NCBI GenBank assembly: GCA_030142905.1
Contig: JASJOG010000076.1
Span: 124,001-188,000 of the forward strand
Origin: Heliopora coerulea
Taxonomy: Eukaryota; Cnidaria; Anthozoa; Scleralcyonacea; Helioporidae
Direction of reading: 5' to 3'
DNA: 64,000 bases
The notes under the pieces are model-generated. The model did not search any database. It worked only from the letters and a program-made list of their open reading frames with translations, and was not told where the DNA came from. Position numbers and translations under genes: made by a program. This document shows, in pieces, positions 11,701 to 20,889 of this stretch. Positions within the stretch are counted from its first letter, which is position 1. Every line of letters starts with the position of its first letter.

Positions 11701-14700
11701 TTATTTTGGTAATGTTAAATGTTGAAACTGAAAAATATGAATGAATGAATTATACCTAATATGGCTGGAGTGGAGAATAGCTCTGAATACGCCGAAGACA
11801 CTAGAACACATCAACAGAGTTTGTTAAAGGAATGATGAATAAAAAATGAAATAAATGGAAAAGATTAAACATGAGGACATTTGCATGTTAACGTTACTAT
11901 ACTCCATGTTGAAGTTTACAGCACTTCTAAACAAAGAGTATAACCCTTATTTAGAAATTTTCCTCAAGAGATGTTTTGAGACTTTTTATTGTAAACCAAT
12001 ATAAATTTAATTGAATCATACTTGTTGTAGTTGGCATCGAGGAGTCATCTAAACAAAAGTATGAAGTAGAAAAATGTTTACTATTTGAACAGAATTAAAC
12101 AGTGAGACAAATACTTAGAACAATCACCTAATCACTATTATATTTTCATAAATTTGTATACAATTTTAGTAAAATCATAAGTTTGTATAGTATAAGTTAT
12201 CTTATATCTTTCCCAGATCAACTTGAAGGTATACATTAAAATAAAATATATCTACGCTGACTGAAACAAAGCTGGATCAGAAACATCAAAAACGAAAAAC
12301 TGTAAGAAATCAATAAACTGATTGTAACTCGAACTAATCGTCATAGCTGAATATAGTTTTAGATAACATGATCAAAGAATACTTAATAAAATGGCAAAGT
12401 TAAGTAACATATATGGAAAACTGAAAACAAACAGTTAAACGAAAAAAGAAAAACCAAGAATTCATTCCTGTTGGTTTAAGGGTTGAAGTCAGCTCTACAC
12501 AAGAATGTAATCTGATGAGTTACTTTTTTGCTACCAGTAGAGACAGACAAGATGCGAAATTGACAATGGCGAAGTTAATAAGAAAGTATGTTAGATTACC
12601 TGAGCTGCTTGACGTGACAGGCAATCCTACATTGGAAACAAGGAAGTTGTTAAGAAAACCACGGAAACTATGTTTTACTGGAATTTATGATGCGATAGTG
12701 ACGTCTTGTGTAAAACTGTTCATCTCCTTGATGTCTTTCATGGTGAAAAACTGTGATACGATAAAAATGCACGATAGATAACACACTGCTACGTAACGTA
12801 TATGAAAAAGACTAACGAACGAGGCGTGAAGTAAGGTACGTTGCAGTAACACTGCGAGATATAAATTCACGTTATTTAACGTTGCTTAACGTAACGTGGC
12901 GTGACGTACATTAAATTGACGTAACGTGATTTTACATTAGGTATCATGTAATGCCCTGATAAACTTTTCAACTTAGAATCAAGGCCTGTTCTAAGAGAAC
13001 CTCAATATTGCTCCTTTAGAGGTTCGCACTTGAAAAGCATGCGCAGATGAGTAGAAAAGAGGACTAGAAAAATTAACATAACGTGTACATTCCGTAACAA
13101 ACGTATTCATAGAAAAAGTATTTCCACATCTGTTATCATTTCTCAGTCCGCATTGTTATGCAACATGCTGTATACGAGAAGTAAGATTTGGTCCGATGTC
13201 TAAATATAGCAACACTGACATAGAAAAATTTAAAGACAGTATTCTGCAAAAAAACGAGAAAAAAAGTACTGACAATTCAGAGTAAACGGAGACCGTCAGG
13301 AAATCGCGGAAACGTCGAGCTTTTCCGAACGAACTTGGAGGTGTCAGGATATCAAATAAAATACTGTTTCGAGTACATGATATGTGTTCTCAAGTGACTC
13401 TGGATTTGTCGAAAAACTGATGAGATTGGCCAAATTTTATGCTACCCAAGGGACATTTACAGAGTTCCGCAAGTTGTTTTTCCTCAAGAATTTTTGATAG
13501 ATCTGAGAATAATTGTTGAGATTGATAGGTTGAAATTAGTTTAAGACATCACCTTTAATCATTAATTTTAGAACCAACATAATCTTAGCTTATACGAGAT
13601 TTAACTCCAGACCCCGTTCCATAGTGACAGAAATGTTCCATGATAATCTGAGATTAGATTATCATGAAAAGTTTCCGTTCATGTATCTCTGAGGATGATT
13701 CTGAAATTCGATAGTAACTAGATGATTGTTATTAAATATTATCATTTGGTAACAACCCGAACAAATCGTGGGCAAAATACCAAACCGTCATGGTAAAAGT
13801 ATATGTTGAACAATAGTACCTTTTGGATACATTACCTTTAGTGCAAATGTAAATAACGAAAGAACTATTTCCACATGCATTGCACGTTCGATCAAAACAT
13901 TGAACAGAACAAACACCAGTGATTTTATTGCAACATTCGAGAAAGACACATCGTTCAAGATTGGGATTAAGACCGGTTAAGCAATCAATGATCTGTAGAG
14001 CTCCGGTTTCATTATTGTACCAACGGAAGGACGAGTTTGGAAAACGAATGCCAACCCAGTTGATATCGTTTTCGGTAGAGGAAGACAAAATTCTGGTGTT
14101 CTTTAATTTTGCAACTCTCAAAAGACTGCCATCAAAATTTGCACAACGCAGATGAGCCATTGTAAAGTTTTCATCTTTGGTATAGCGTTCAATGGCAAAT
14201 GAGTTATCTTTGGAAGGTGTTTGGGTAGGATCTGACAAAAAAAAAAGAGATGAGAAATAAGTAAAGAAATCAACTTTGACTGATGAAAATATTAACAAGA
14301 CGTAATACCAAAAATGTTCACTAAAGATTTACCGGGCGGAAATCTTATACGTAAAATGAAGATGAGAGCCCAGCTCAAAACTAGGAGTGAGTGTGATGAC
14401 ATTACATCACCGAATTTTGAGCTGGACTCTCATCTTCATTTTACGTCTTTAATACCAAAAAGCCCTATAGCAGTTCCACGTTTTTCACGCGTAGTGCAGT
14501 TATAGTTTATCGAACAAGAGCGAGAGGACGAAGGAATAACTCGATTAACAACCTTTTCTTTCTACAAAAACAGTTCAAATCACGTTTTTTAAGCAACGTT
14601 GAGCAAGTTTCACTAAGGTTTAAACAAGTGTTCTGGCAAAGTATCAGATATTAATTTCAAATTTTTATCCACGAGCAGGTTTGCTGCATTCCTCACCGAA

Positions 14701-17070
14701 TATGATTTTATATCAAGAATCATTTTGATCCATTATTTCTGCTTCAATTTGCCGGCAAATTATTGCTCGATTTTATCGGTCACTTTGGTTTCATTGACCA
14801 ACTTTTGTTTCTCTCTGGGCCAATGTTCTAGCAATGTTTCTCAGCTAATTCTAAGTGGATATATATTAAAACAAACCAACTAATCTTTTCAACGTTATTA
14901 ATTGGTAAGATTAAGTGGGCGATTGTTGACACAAATTTGTCGGTCACTTTCGTGGTTATATTATCGGCGTATCACTTCTCATGACATCTCTCCAGGATAT
15001 GCGGCGTTTCTTGGGTCGACGCTGTTTTGTTGCGATCTTTGGGCAACCTTTCAGATAACTTTTATTGGCGATTTTCTGAGGGATATACTGGTATATTTTT
15101 GTAAAATTTTATAGGCAATTTCAGCTAGGTTTTTTCTGAAAAACAGGGACGAATTGCAGCCTGTTACATTAATTTGTGCTTGAATAAACTCAAGAGAGAT
15201 GCAGATATTATACTTGCGACGTAGTGACTAATTTTTCGCGAGTTCAACCGAAACATGCTTTCCTGAACATTCAGCAATAATTGAGTAATATTTACCCTGG
15301 AGAAAGCAAAGGTAATCACTAGCGAGTCAGTGGCACGTGGAATTCATGACCACATTTGATTTTTTTTCTCAGAGAACGGCTTAGGGTATTCCTGTCAGCC
15401 ATTTTGTCCGTTCCGGGAGAAAGATTCCTTAGACATTCGTCAGCACAAAATTTCTGAACGGAGAGTTCACGAGCGCTCATCAAAACAACATCCTAATATC
15501 CTTGCTACCGGACAAATGAGACCAACGGTTAGAAAATTTAAAGAAAAAAACGAAGTTTGATTTATTTTCCAATAGATGACTTAAAATCCTAAATCATATC
15601 TCTTGAAACATTGCAGCTTTATGTAGCAAAAGCCCATAACGTGGGAAAATTCGTCCAGGTGATCGTACGGCTTTTACAGATTACAGAAACTGGATCCAAG
15701 AGTGCTGTGAAACTCTTGACAAAAGTTATCGAGACACATATCCCGTCAGAAAGGGATCTTTATGTTGATGAACGTTCCAAATAAAAAATCTCTCTTTACA
15801 GCCTAAATCTGATCAACTACAATTTACAAATAATTTTCAGGAATTCAATCTAAGATCCACTCCAGTCTAATTTCCGAATTTTGTTTTACTTGTGTGAAAA
15901 CGGCTGTTTCTAAAGCTTGAAATTTCTGTGGTGGTGAAAGCGGCCCCAAAAGGAAAATTTGCCCTCTCTAATTTTAATTTGTCTTGCGATGTTATCACTA
16001 CAAGCAATTTTCACTGAAAGCCAATTAATGTCGCATTTTTAATTCCTCAGTTTAGACAGGTTCTCGGAAAAAAATCCAGTTGTTAAACCTCTCCTTCATT
16101 CCCACAAAACTAGTAAGAAGCTGACCAAACTTGTTAACCGTAAGCAAGAATGGTTTGGCCACTAATAAAGGAATACGCCAAATAATACAAATGGTCGTCT
16201 TCAATTGCCAGAACATGGACTGAGTATTCCTAGCTATACAAGTTAACTCTTAAACTGAAGCAATAATTCCTCGAGTAATATCCTCAAAGCTGATTGGGAA
16301 CCTGGAAATTTCCTTCAATTATATTGGAAGGAAAATGTCAAGTGTACAAATCTGTCGTAGAAGAATCAGATCAAATGAGGAAAATCATTGGAGATTATTT
16401 AGAGTTTAGAAAGTATATCTTGCCGATCTGGGGGGGGGGGGGGTAATTGCCGCTAGTAATTCTTAAAAAAGCAGATATGTAATCGCAGAAAATGTTACGA
16501 AAGGAAGTTAAAGTTTATATAACCAAGGAGATTTATACAATTTTCAGGATATCATTAGGACGATGATAGGAGAACTACAGTTTCATGTTTAAATTGTGTC
16601 TAAGAGCTCGGGATACACTGTTACTCTGGCAATAGCAATTCAAAATTGCTAATGGGAGCTGATCCGTCATCAGGCGCCACGGCGTTCTTATGTTTAGCTT
16701 ATAAGATTCATTAATTTCTTGTACATTCGATTCCAGTTAACGAAACTTCATCAATCGACTTTTTCCCACGTTAGTATCTGGACTAAAAAAACATGAATTT
16801 TCAAAGAATGGTGCATGTGGACGATGGTAACCAAATTAAAATTAAAACAATCAAATGATCCTTTACAAACACGGATTGGAGGCGGTTGGCACGGCTGCGT
16901 GTGTACGACATAAAACCAGCGAAAATTAATAGTACGAATCACTCACCATTGCCAGTATCTTCCTCTTCATTATCAGTATTTTCTTCTGGGAATATTTCGG
17001 GACTTTCACAAAAGACATCTTCAACGAACACCAAAGACAAAACAAGCTTCATCCACAGTGTTAAGTTCAT
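188..17070 (-). CDS. Adhesion-class GPCR with lectin-like domain and micro-exon stalk, 3' end beyond window
   Basis: Hand-built spliced gene reading right to left. Exons: 16947-17070, 13836-14231, about 21 micro-exons between 8687 and 12626, 7614-7657, 6998-7057, 6270-6441, 5635-5691, 5452-5589, 5292-5352, 4845-4953, 4062-4108, 3485-3626, 2689-2792, 2210-2312, 1910-2060, 794-878 and 188-254. Every junction is GT-AG with compatible phase, giving about 809 codons without a stop up to the left edge. Order: signal peptide (residues 1-21), C-type-lectin-like domain (about 42-173), Ser/Thr-rich stalk (about 174-362), GAIN plus GPS (about 363-639), helices TM1-TM5 (640 onward). Helices 6-7 and the tail are missing because the window ends. 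By family, the protein sits in the plasma membrane and is self-cleaved at the GPS; the ligand is unknown. The start at 17070 was chosen for its signal peptide and because no splice acceptor precedes it. It may be an alternative first exon of a longer gene starting near 36935. Confidence 0.8.
320..690 (+). repeat. Degenerate (CTGT/CCGT)n pyrimidine-rich tract
   Basis: Roughly 370 bp of tetranucleotide-like CTGT, CCGT and CTAC units in the receptor TM4-TM5 intron. The long open frames across it are repeat artefacts. Confidence 0.85.
2380..2670 (+). repeat. Purine-rich GAA/GGA tract
   Basis: About 290 bp of almost pure purine (AGAAGAAGAA units) in the receptor intron between TM1 and TM2 exons, ending about 20 nt from the TM1 donor. 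The open frames on the opposite strand are artefacts. Confidence 0.85.
3485..7657 (-). CDS. GAIN domain and GPS motif exons of the adhesion GPCR
   Basis: Nine exons in consistent phase: 7614-7657, 6998-7057, 6270-6441, 5635-5691, 5452-5589, 5292-5352, 4845-4953, 4062-4108 and 3485-3626. Diagnostic stretches are FIFPEDTFNTK then IVIPKELFSD, FVFVGVLYFTLDRLLTDAHR, and LNSKIISAEMSPKPQGTLER leading into VTFTLRHRN, all typical of GAIN subdomain B. The GPS follows as CVFIQHSKQ (end of exon 4062-4108), then GCSVMSTNDN and TCNHMTSFAVL. All four GPS cysteines are present. The predicted cleavage site is His-Met/Thr, where His-Leu/Thr or Ser is usual, and the two tryptophans common in GPS motifs are absent. 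The intron between 5635-5691 and 5452-5589 is only about 45 nt. The 44-nt exon 7614-7657 is the least certain; it is supported mainly because it converts phase 1 (stalk) into phase 0. Confidence 0.8.
3795..3982. repeat. MITE-like inverted repeat in the GPS intron
   Basis: The outer arms ATGTTATCTTAAGAGTTTAT and ATAAACTCTCAAGATGACAT are near-perfect inverse copies. An inner hairpin (CTATTTCAAAGTCA with TGACTCTGAAATAG) sits between them. There is no coding capacity. Confidence 0.65.
4160..4440. repeat. Degenerate GGACCA/ACCAGA repeat
   Basis: About 280 bp of loosely repeated GACCAGAA and AGGACCA units in the receptor intron between the exons at 4845-4953 and 4062-4108. No periodic unit is exact. 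Confidence 0.5.
5975..6075. repeat. Interstitial telomere-like TTAGGG foldback
   Basis: GATTAGGGTTAGGATTGGGG is followed about 40 nt later by its inverse form CTTAACCCTAATCCTAAC. A shorter GGATTAGGGTTA occurs at 5725-5735. Degenerate copies of the metazoan telomere unit face each other. Confidence 0.7.
8687..12626 (-). CDS. Tandem array of 27-nt phase-1 micro-exons encoding a Ser/Thr-rich stalk
   Basis: Each unit is AG|27 nt|GT on the minus strand and adds nine residues of the form G-(L/I/V/S)-S-S-T-x-x-x-(S/T). Usable units start (low coordinate) at 8687, 8821, 9055, 9206, 9331, 9500, 9663, 9813, 9941, 10162, 10312, 10444, 10586, 10702, 10851, 11309, 11445, 11591, 11756, 12022 and 12600; each is 27 nt. 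Examples of the eight full codons: LSSTPTKS (8821), ISSTPTTS (9331), LSSTSVTP (10312), LSSTTVRL (11309). All begin with two nucleotides and end with one, so each can be included or skipped without changing frame. Five further units have lost a splice site or gained a stop (10993, near 11205, 11902, near 12330, 12468). The product would be an O-glycosylated mucin-like stalk of about 190 residues between the lectin-like domain and GAIN. Spacing is about 120-230 bp within the main array, wider near the far end. Confidence 0.8.
12780..12960. other. Cluster of ACGTAACGT-like motifs
   Basis: TACGTAACGTA, TAACGTAACGTG, GTGACGTAC and GACGTAACGTG occur within 180 bp just beyond the outermost micro-exon. 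They could be a decayed short tandem repeat or CRE-like sites; I cannot tell which. Confidence 0.35.
13836..14231 (-). CDS. C-type-lectin-like domain exon of the adhesion GPCR
   Basis: Single 396-nt symmetric phase-1 exon with a strong polypyrimidine acceptor and GTAATG donor. The 131 residues show C-type-lectin-like features: an early LRCANFDGSLLRV segment (helix with Cys), WVGIRF at the WIGL position, and a Cys-rich end closing with FVIYICTKG. Calcium/sugar motifs (EPN or QPD, and WND) are not seen, so classical calcium-dependent sugar binding is not supported. The extra cysteine pairs near CNKITGVCSVQC are unusual. It splices in frame to the signal-peptide exon (16947-17070) and to the micro-exon stalk. 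Confidence 0.7.
14348..14446. repeat. Hairpin repeat, about 33-nt arms
   Basis: The arms at 14348-14381 and 14413-14446 (CGTAAAATGAAGATGAGAGC and its inverse) are nearly identical in reverse complement, with a 31-nt loop. It lies just upstream of the lectin-like exon of the adhesion GPCR. Confidence 0.7.
14450..16940. other. Receptor intron 1, no feature recognised
   Basis: About 2.5 kb between the hairpin repeat and the signal exon. It holds a G14 run near 16430 but no exon or element that I can support. Confidence 0.6.
16947..17070 (-). CDS. Signal-peptide first exon of the adhesion GPCR
   Basis: The ATG at 17070-17068 opens a 41-codon exon beginning MNLTLWMKLVLSLVFVEDV, a typical secretory signal with a probable cleavage site near VFC. 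An acidic stretch (PEIFPEENTDNEEEDTGN) follows, then a GTGAGT donor in phase 1. No convincing acceptor lies just upstream, so this is read as a translation start rather than an internal exon. It joins in frame to the lectin-like exon at 13836-14231. It could be the sole start or an alternative promoter of a longer gene extending to about 36.9 kb. Confidence 0.65.
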
Positions 17071-17474
17071 CGTTCAATGTTGGAAACGCACGGGTCTCGC
17101 TAATTCGTTTGATTGTCGTCGGCGCTTTTGTACATTTCCGCGCTCATTTAACAAAAAAATCCTTCCTGACAGAAAAAATTAAGGCTTCAATTGTCAGTTC
17201 CCTTGCGCCAGTGATATTAAACCATTTGCTAAAGAATGACAATAGAGTAATTTATTTAGACTTTTGGAGGCGAGGGAAACTAGAAGTTGTAAATAGCTAC
17301 CGGAATAAAAATAGGAAAATTAGCAAAAAATTATGCGATTTTTGCTTCAAAAGTGAATAAAGTAACGTAAGAATCTATCTTAAAAGTTTCTAAAATTTTT
17401 ACGAAGGTTTTAAGTCGACAAGAAAACAAAACGAAGAAAGAATAATTTTTTTCAAAGTACGCTTCTCACCTTGG

Positions 17475-17888
17475 AAGTCTGCTAGAATTGGCATGTCTCC
17501 CTTTGCAACGTTTATCCATAATTGCTGGTATACATTAACAATGACATCTGGCAGTGGCTGTTGGAAGATCTCCGTATCAATTCTATTGTCTACTGTTCCT
17601 ACAGCCAATCTTAGATACACTTCATTCAAGTACTTGGATATATGAATGTTTAACGTGTGGTAGAACTTTAGGGTCGACTCTAGGTCCATTTGATTGCGTA
17701 ACATAGAAAATACGACAGTTGTCATAGTGACGCCAGACATTCGCTTAAAAACGTAACTGTTCTTATTAACTAATAGTTTTGCCTCGCTTTTTTCCTTCTT
17801 CTTTTTCCCGCAAGCATAAGCCTCCTTCTCCAGTAAAATTTTGTGAAGAGTCCTTTGTGGTGTTTCCACAGCACAATCAATTATATTA
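17475..17888 (-). CDS. Unrecognised candidate exon
   Basis: An open stretch of about 130 codons ends at a good GTGAGA donor in phase 1 (…PILADFQ). The likely acceptor is the AAG near 17889, but it is weak and would start in phase 2, unlike its neighbours. The protein has a Lys/Glu-rich segment (KKKKEKSEAK), then mixed helical/strand sequence (FSMLRNQMDLESTLKFYHTL; NVYQQLWINV). I do not recognise a family. It lies between the beta-domain exon at 20467-20883 and the receptor signal exon. It could be an exon of the upstream gene or a decayed copy of something else. Confidence 0.35.
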
Positions 17889-19012
17889 CTTCAGTATTTT
17901 ATTGAAAATGAAACAAAGGCGTTGTAAATGGCGTGATTAGTGCGTTACACGAACAAAGTTTGTGGCGCAATGTGTGACTTTTTTCCTTAAGAAATAGAAA
18001 AAAATAGCGTTGCGTTCTATGATAGTTTGAGCGACTGGCAAAATGATGCCCCTTTCTAGGGTTTTTTTTAATGTGGTGCATGACAACTAATTGTGTAAAC
18101 TCTCGCAATCTATGATGTGAGTTGAGGCGCCTTTCAGCTCGATCGTGAATTTATGGGAAAACAGCGACTGTCTAAACCTGACTGGTTGAAGACCAAGCAT
18201 ACAAATGCGCAAATTAAAACACCTTGTTATAAATAAAGGTGATGGATATTAATAAAATCTGTATTCAAACTTTGCAAGGACGTTAACCCTTTGCGGTAAC
18301 TTGGATACCGAGGAAAATTAAAAGACCTGCTGCTTCACATCGGATATAACACTTGATTTAGCACAAAAACGCCGGCAAGCACAAAATGTTGAATCTAGAA
18401 AAACCAAATACGATCCGAAAAACGTCAATGAATAAGTTTATCTCAAACTGAAGACGGTTGCATTACTTCACGTTCTGCTCCATTCGCACAGAAGTATGGA
18501 AAAGTTTGAGATGACTTTGAGATTTAATCTTGTGGTAATACGTGGTAATGCAAAATCACATGAGATAGGATATGATCGAAAGGAATCAAAGAACAATTAA
18601 ACAATGTTTTATATGGTCATTCACTAGGTTTGATTCCCATTTGAGGCTCTATTGTGTGTATACACACACACACACACACATATATATACACAAATGATAT
18701 ATTTGTACTCCACTGGGACTGCATAAATATTCAATCATTTTATGCGGTCAGGTTTTATTAATTTAGAGGAATATATAAAAAAACGTCTGTCTCTTAAGTT
18801 TTAGTTTATTCTGAAAAAGGGGCTGCTCTCCAAAACGTACGTACGTAATATGTTTAAATCGAGTTTCTTGAAGGTTACGTGTGTTGGAATATTACATCAA
18901 AAAGGTCAAATTTTGAATATTAGGAAAAATGACAACTCTATGAAAACAAAATTGATTTTTAGTAGCACCCAACTCTTAAAAGCGATTTTAACGATAAGCA
19001 TAAGCCCAAAAC

Positions 19013-19500
19013 TCTTAGTATTTTGTAGGATAACCCTTATTTTTTATGACTGCTTGTATTCTCTTGGACATTGGTTTCACTAGATTTTCACAGTATTCAG
19101 GTCATCCAGTCATTCAGTTCATTTTTTATTTCAGTCATCCAGACGTCCTTAATAACCTTAACAAGGTCTGCAAGAGATACAGGATGTCTGTCAGCAACTT
19201 TCTTATTAAGGATCATCCAGCAGTATTCAATAACATTGAGGTCAGGGCTGCTACCTGGCCAATCTAAGACCTTGATGTTCTTCTCCGAAAGCCACGTTTT
19301 CACAATTTTTGCTGTGTGGACTGGAGCGCCATCTTGTTGGAAAGTGTCACAGCCCAAAATAGTCATGGATGGTTCTAGCTTTTCGTTCAGGATATCCAAG
19401 TATACTTTTGAGGTGATGGTTGTGTTTTTAGGCATGATCCACAGTGAACCCCTACCCTATCCTGATATGCATCCCTACACCATAACTTTTTGATGTAATG
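19013..19500 (-). pseudogene. Tc1-like transposase fragment
   Basis: The minus strand reads IMPKNTTITSKVYLDILNEK, then FQQDGAPVHTAKIVKTWLSE and DWPGSSPDLNVIEYCW, the second and third catalytic regions of a Tc1/mariner DDE transposase. The C-terminal end (EYCENLVKPMSKRIQAVIK… to stop near 19015) is in another frame. The upstream start of the catalytic domain (VMVWG-like, near 19480-19497) is also shifted. The N-terminal DNA-binding half is absent; a different repeat abuts at about 19495. It is an old, dead copy in an intron. Confidence 0.85.
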
Positions 19501-19808
19501 TTTCAAACACGAGTTGGTGTTCTTCCTCCACTTTCTAGATACCGAGAAACGAGTTGAAAAACGAGGCGAAGCCGAGTTTTTTTAACGAGTTTTGAGGTAT
19601 CTAGAAATCGGAGGAAGAACACTAAACGAGTGTTTGAAATTACTTCTCAAACGAACCAGTATTTTAGGCGAAAATCCAGCAGAAAGTTGGAAAAATTCAG
19701 CTGTAATCTTCCTCCGATTTCTAAATACTGATTAATTATGTATTTCTTTTGTTTTGTCTTCGTGAATTATTAATGAGTTTGAGAAATCCCGATAAAGCAC
19801 TCCTACTC
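19495..19808. repeat. Dispersed repeat copy A (partner at 46.7-47.0 kb)
   Basis: About 310 bp, closely matching the reverse complement of about 46700-47008. Shared landmarks are TTCTTCCTCC, GAGAAACGAGTTGAAAAACG, AGGCGAAGCCGAG and TTAATGAGTTTGAGAAATCC. It contains an internal inverted pair (AGAAACGAG… and GAGGAAGAAC copies). It has no coding capacity and looks like a foldback or MITE-type element. It abuts the truncated Tc1 transposase. Confidence 0.7.
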
Positions 19809-20035
19809 GGTTTTTAAATATTACGTGTGTATATATATATAAATGGCCTCTTGGTTCATATTGAACGCTCTACAGGATGAGTCATGCCGCTAGCGCATTT
19901 GCGCACGCTCACTAGTCTCTAGTTAGAGCGCTCTGTATATATACCTTTAAAAGTCACATGTGTCTTTATCACATATAAAGACACGATACGATTATGATTT
20001 TCCTTTGTATTTTCTTCATGAATTCTTAATGAATT

Positions 20036-20080
<45 letters not shown>
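20036..20080. repeat. (TA)n microsatellite
   Basis: About 45 bp of pure TA in an intron, next to the direct repeat at 19950-20045. Confidence 0.9.
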
Positions 20081-20083
<3 letters not shown>

Positions 20084-20466
20084 CATTATCATGACAATCA
20101 TCATCAAGTAATCGCAACTCGACTGCTACTTCATACTTGTTACAAAGACAGGCAGCAAACATATCACACCATCATTTCCCACCATTTAATTATGTAACCT
20201 TCGCTTACCCTCTGAGCCATCGGTTATCGTAAAGCATCGCTTGTAATACTACGTCGTCATGCGAAATGACAATGAACCGCATGGGATCGAGAGGGATTGC
20301 TAGAGATCACATGGATGACACGCGTTTCTACATGCTATCACCAGTGTTCATACATGTCAACTGCAGGTTGTGTAGGTCACATGGGACCACGAAGGAGCTC
20401 ATTTTTCAAAGTGCTACTGTGTTTTAAAAGTTTCAGCACAGAAATGTGTTCATTCATTACACTTAC

Positions 20467-20883
20467 CAAATGGTTTCCTACACACAACACGTTGATCGTG
20501 AGAATCCTTACTCCAAATCCAATGAGCATTTTCATTGATATTATGAATTCCTCTCCATCCAAGATTTTTTGCCCACGGAACTGCTGTTCCGTTATTGTTT
20601 CCATATGTGACTGCCTTTGGCCAATTGCTCGTGTTCTTCGAATTATCATTCGTGCATTCCCAGGATTCATCAGTTACTACACCATTACTGAATGAAGCAA
20701 GAATGGCTCCGACAGAACCTACATTCTTTGCTTCAATGACGACAACTCCTATCTTTCCAGGAAGAGTAAAAGAAGCCGGTGTTGTCCAAGAATTTTCCTT
20801 TTCAGCAAAAATTACTCCATCAGCAACAAGAAGCCCAGAGTTATCAATCGTCATGTGACCTGTGATGTTTCCTTGCGTGAAAG
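20467..20883 (-). CDS. Unnamed beta-rich extracellular domain exon, copy 1
   Basis: A 417-nt symmetric phase-1 exon (acceptor ATATAG, donor GTAAGT) encodes one whole domain of about 138 residues. Its conserved pattern is shared with the exon at 24510-24920: ITGHMTI near the start, a Trp-Thr-Thr segment, VVVIEAKN, GAILASFSNG, DESWECTN, a W..A..YG..NGT segment, A.WIWS and a final VVC. The motif spacing suggests a jelly-roll or galactose-binding-like sandwich, but that fold is inference. Proteins with this pattern are, to my memory, common in invertebrates; I cannot give a family name. It is in phase with the lectin-like exons on both sides. Confidence 0.7.
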
Positions 20884-20889
20884 CTATAT

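Noticed and set aside
8600..12700. CRISPR-like or simple tandem array
   Set aside because: The regularly spaced 27-nt units have variable bodies, splice sites at both ends and a coding frame; the context is a eukaryotic gene.
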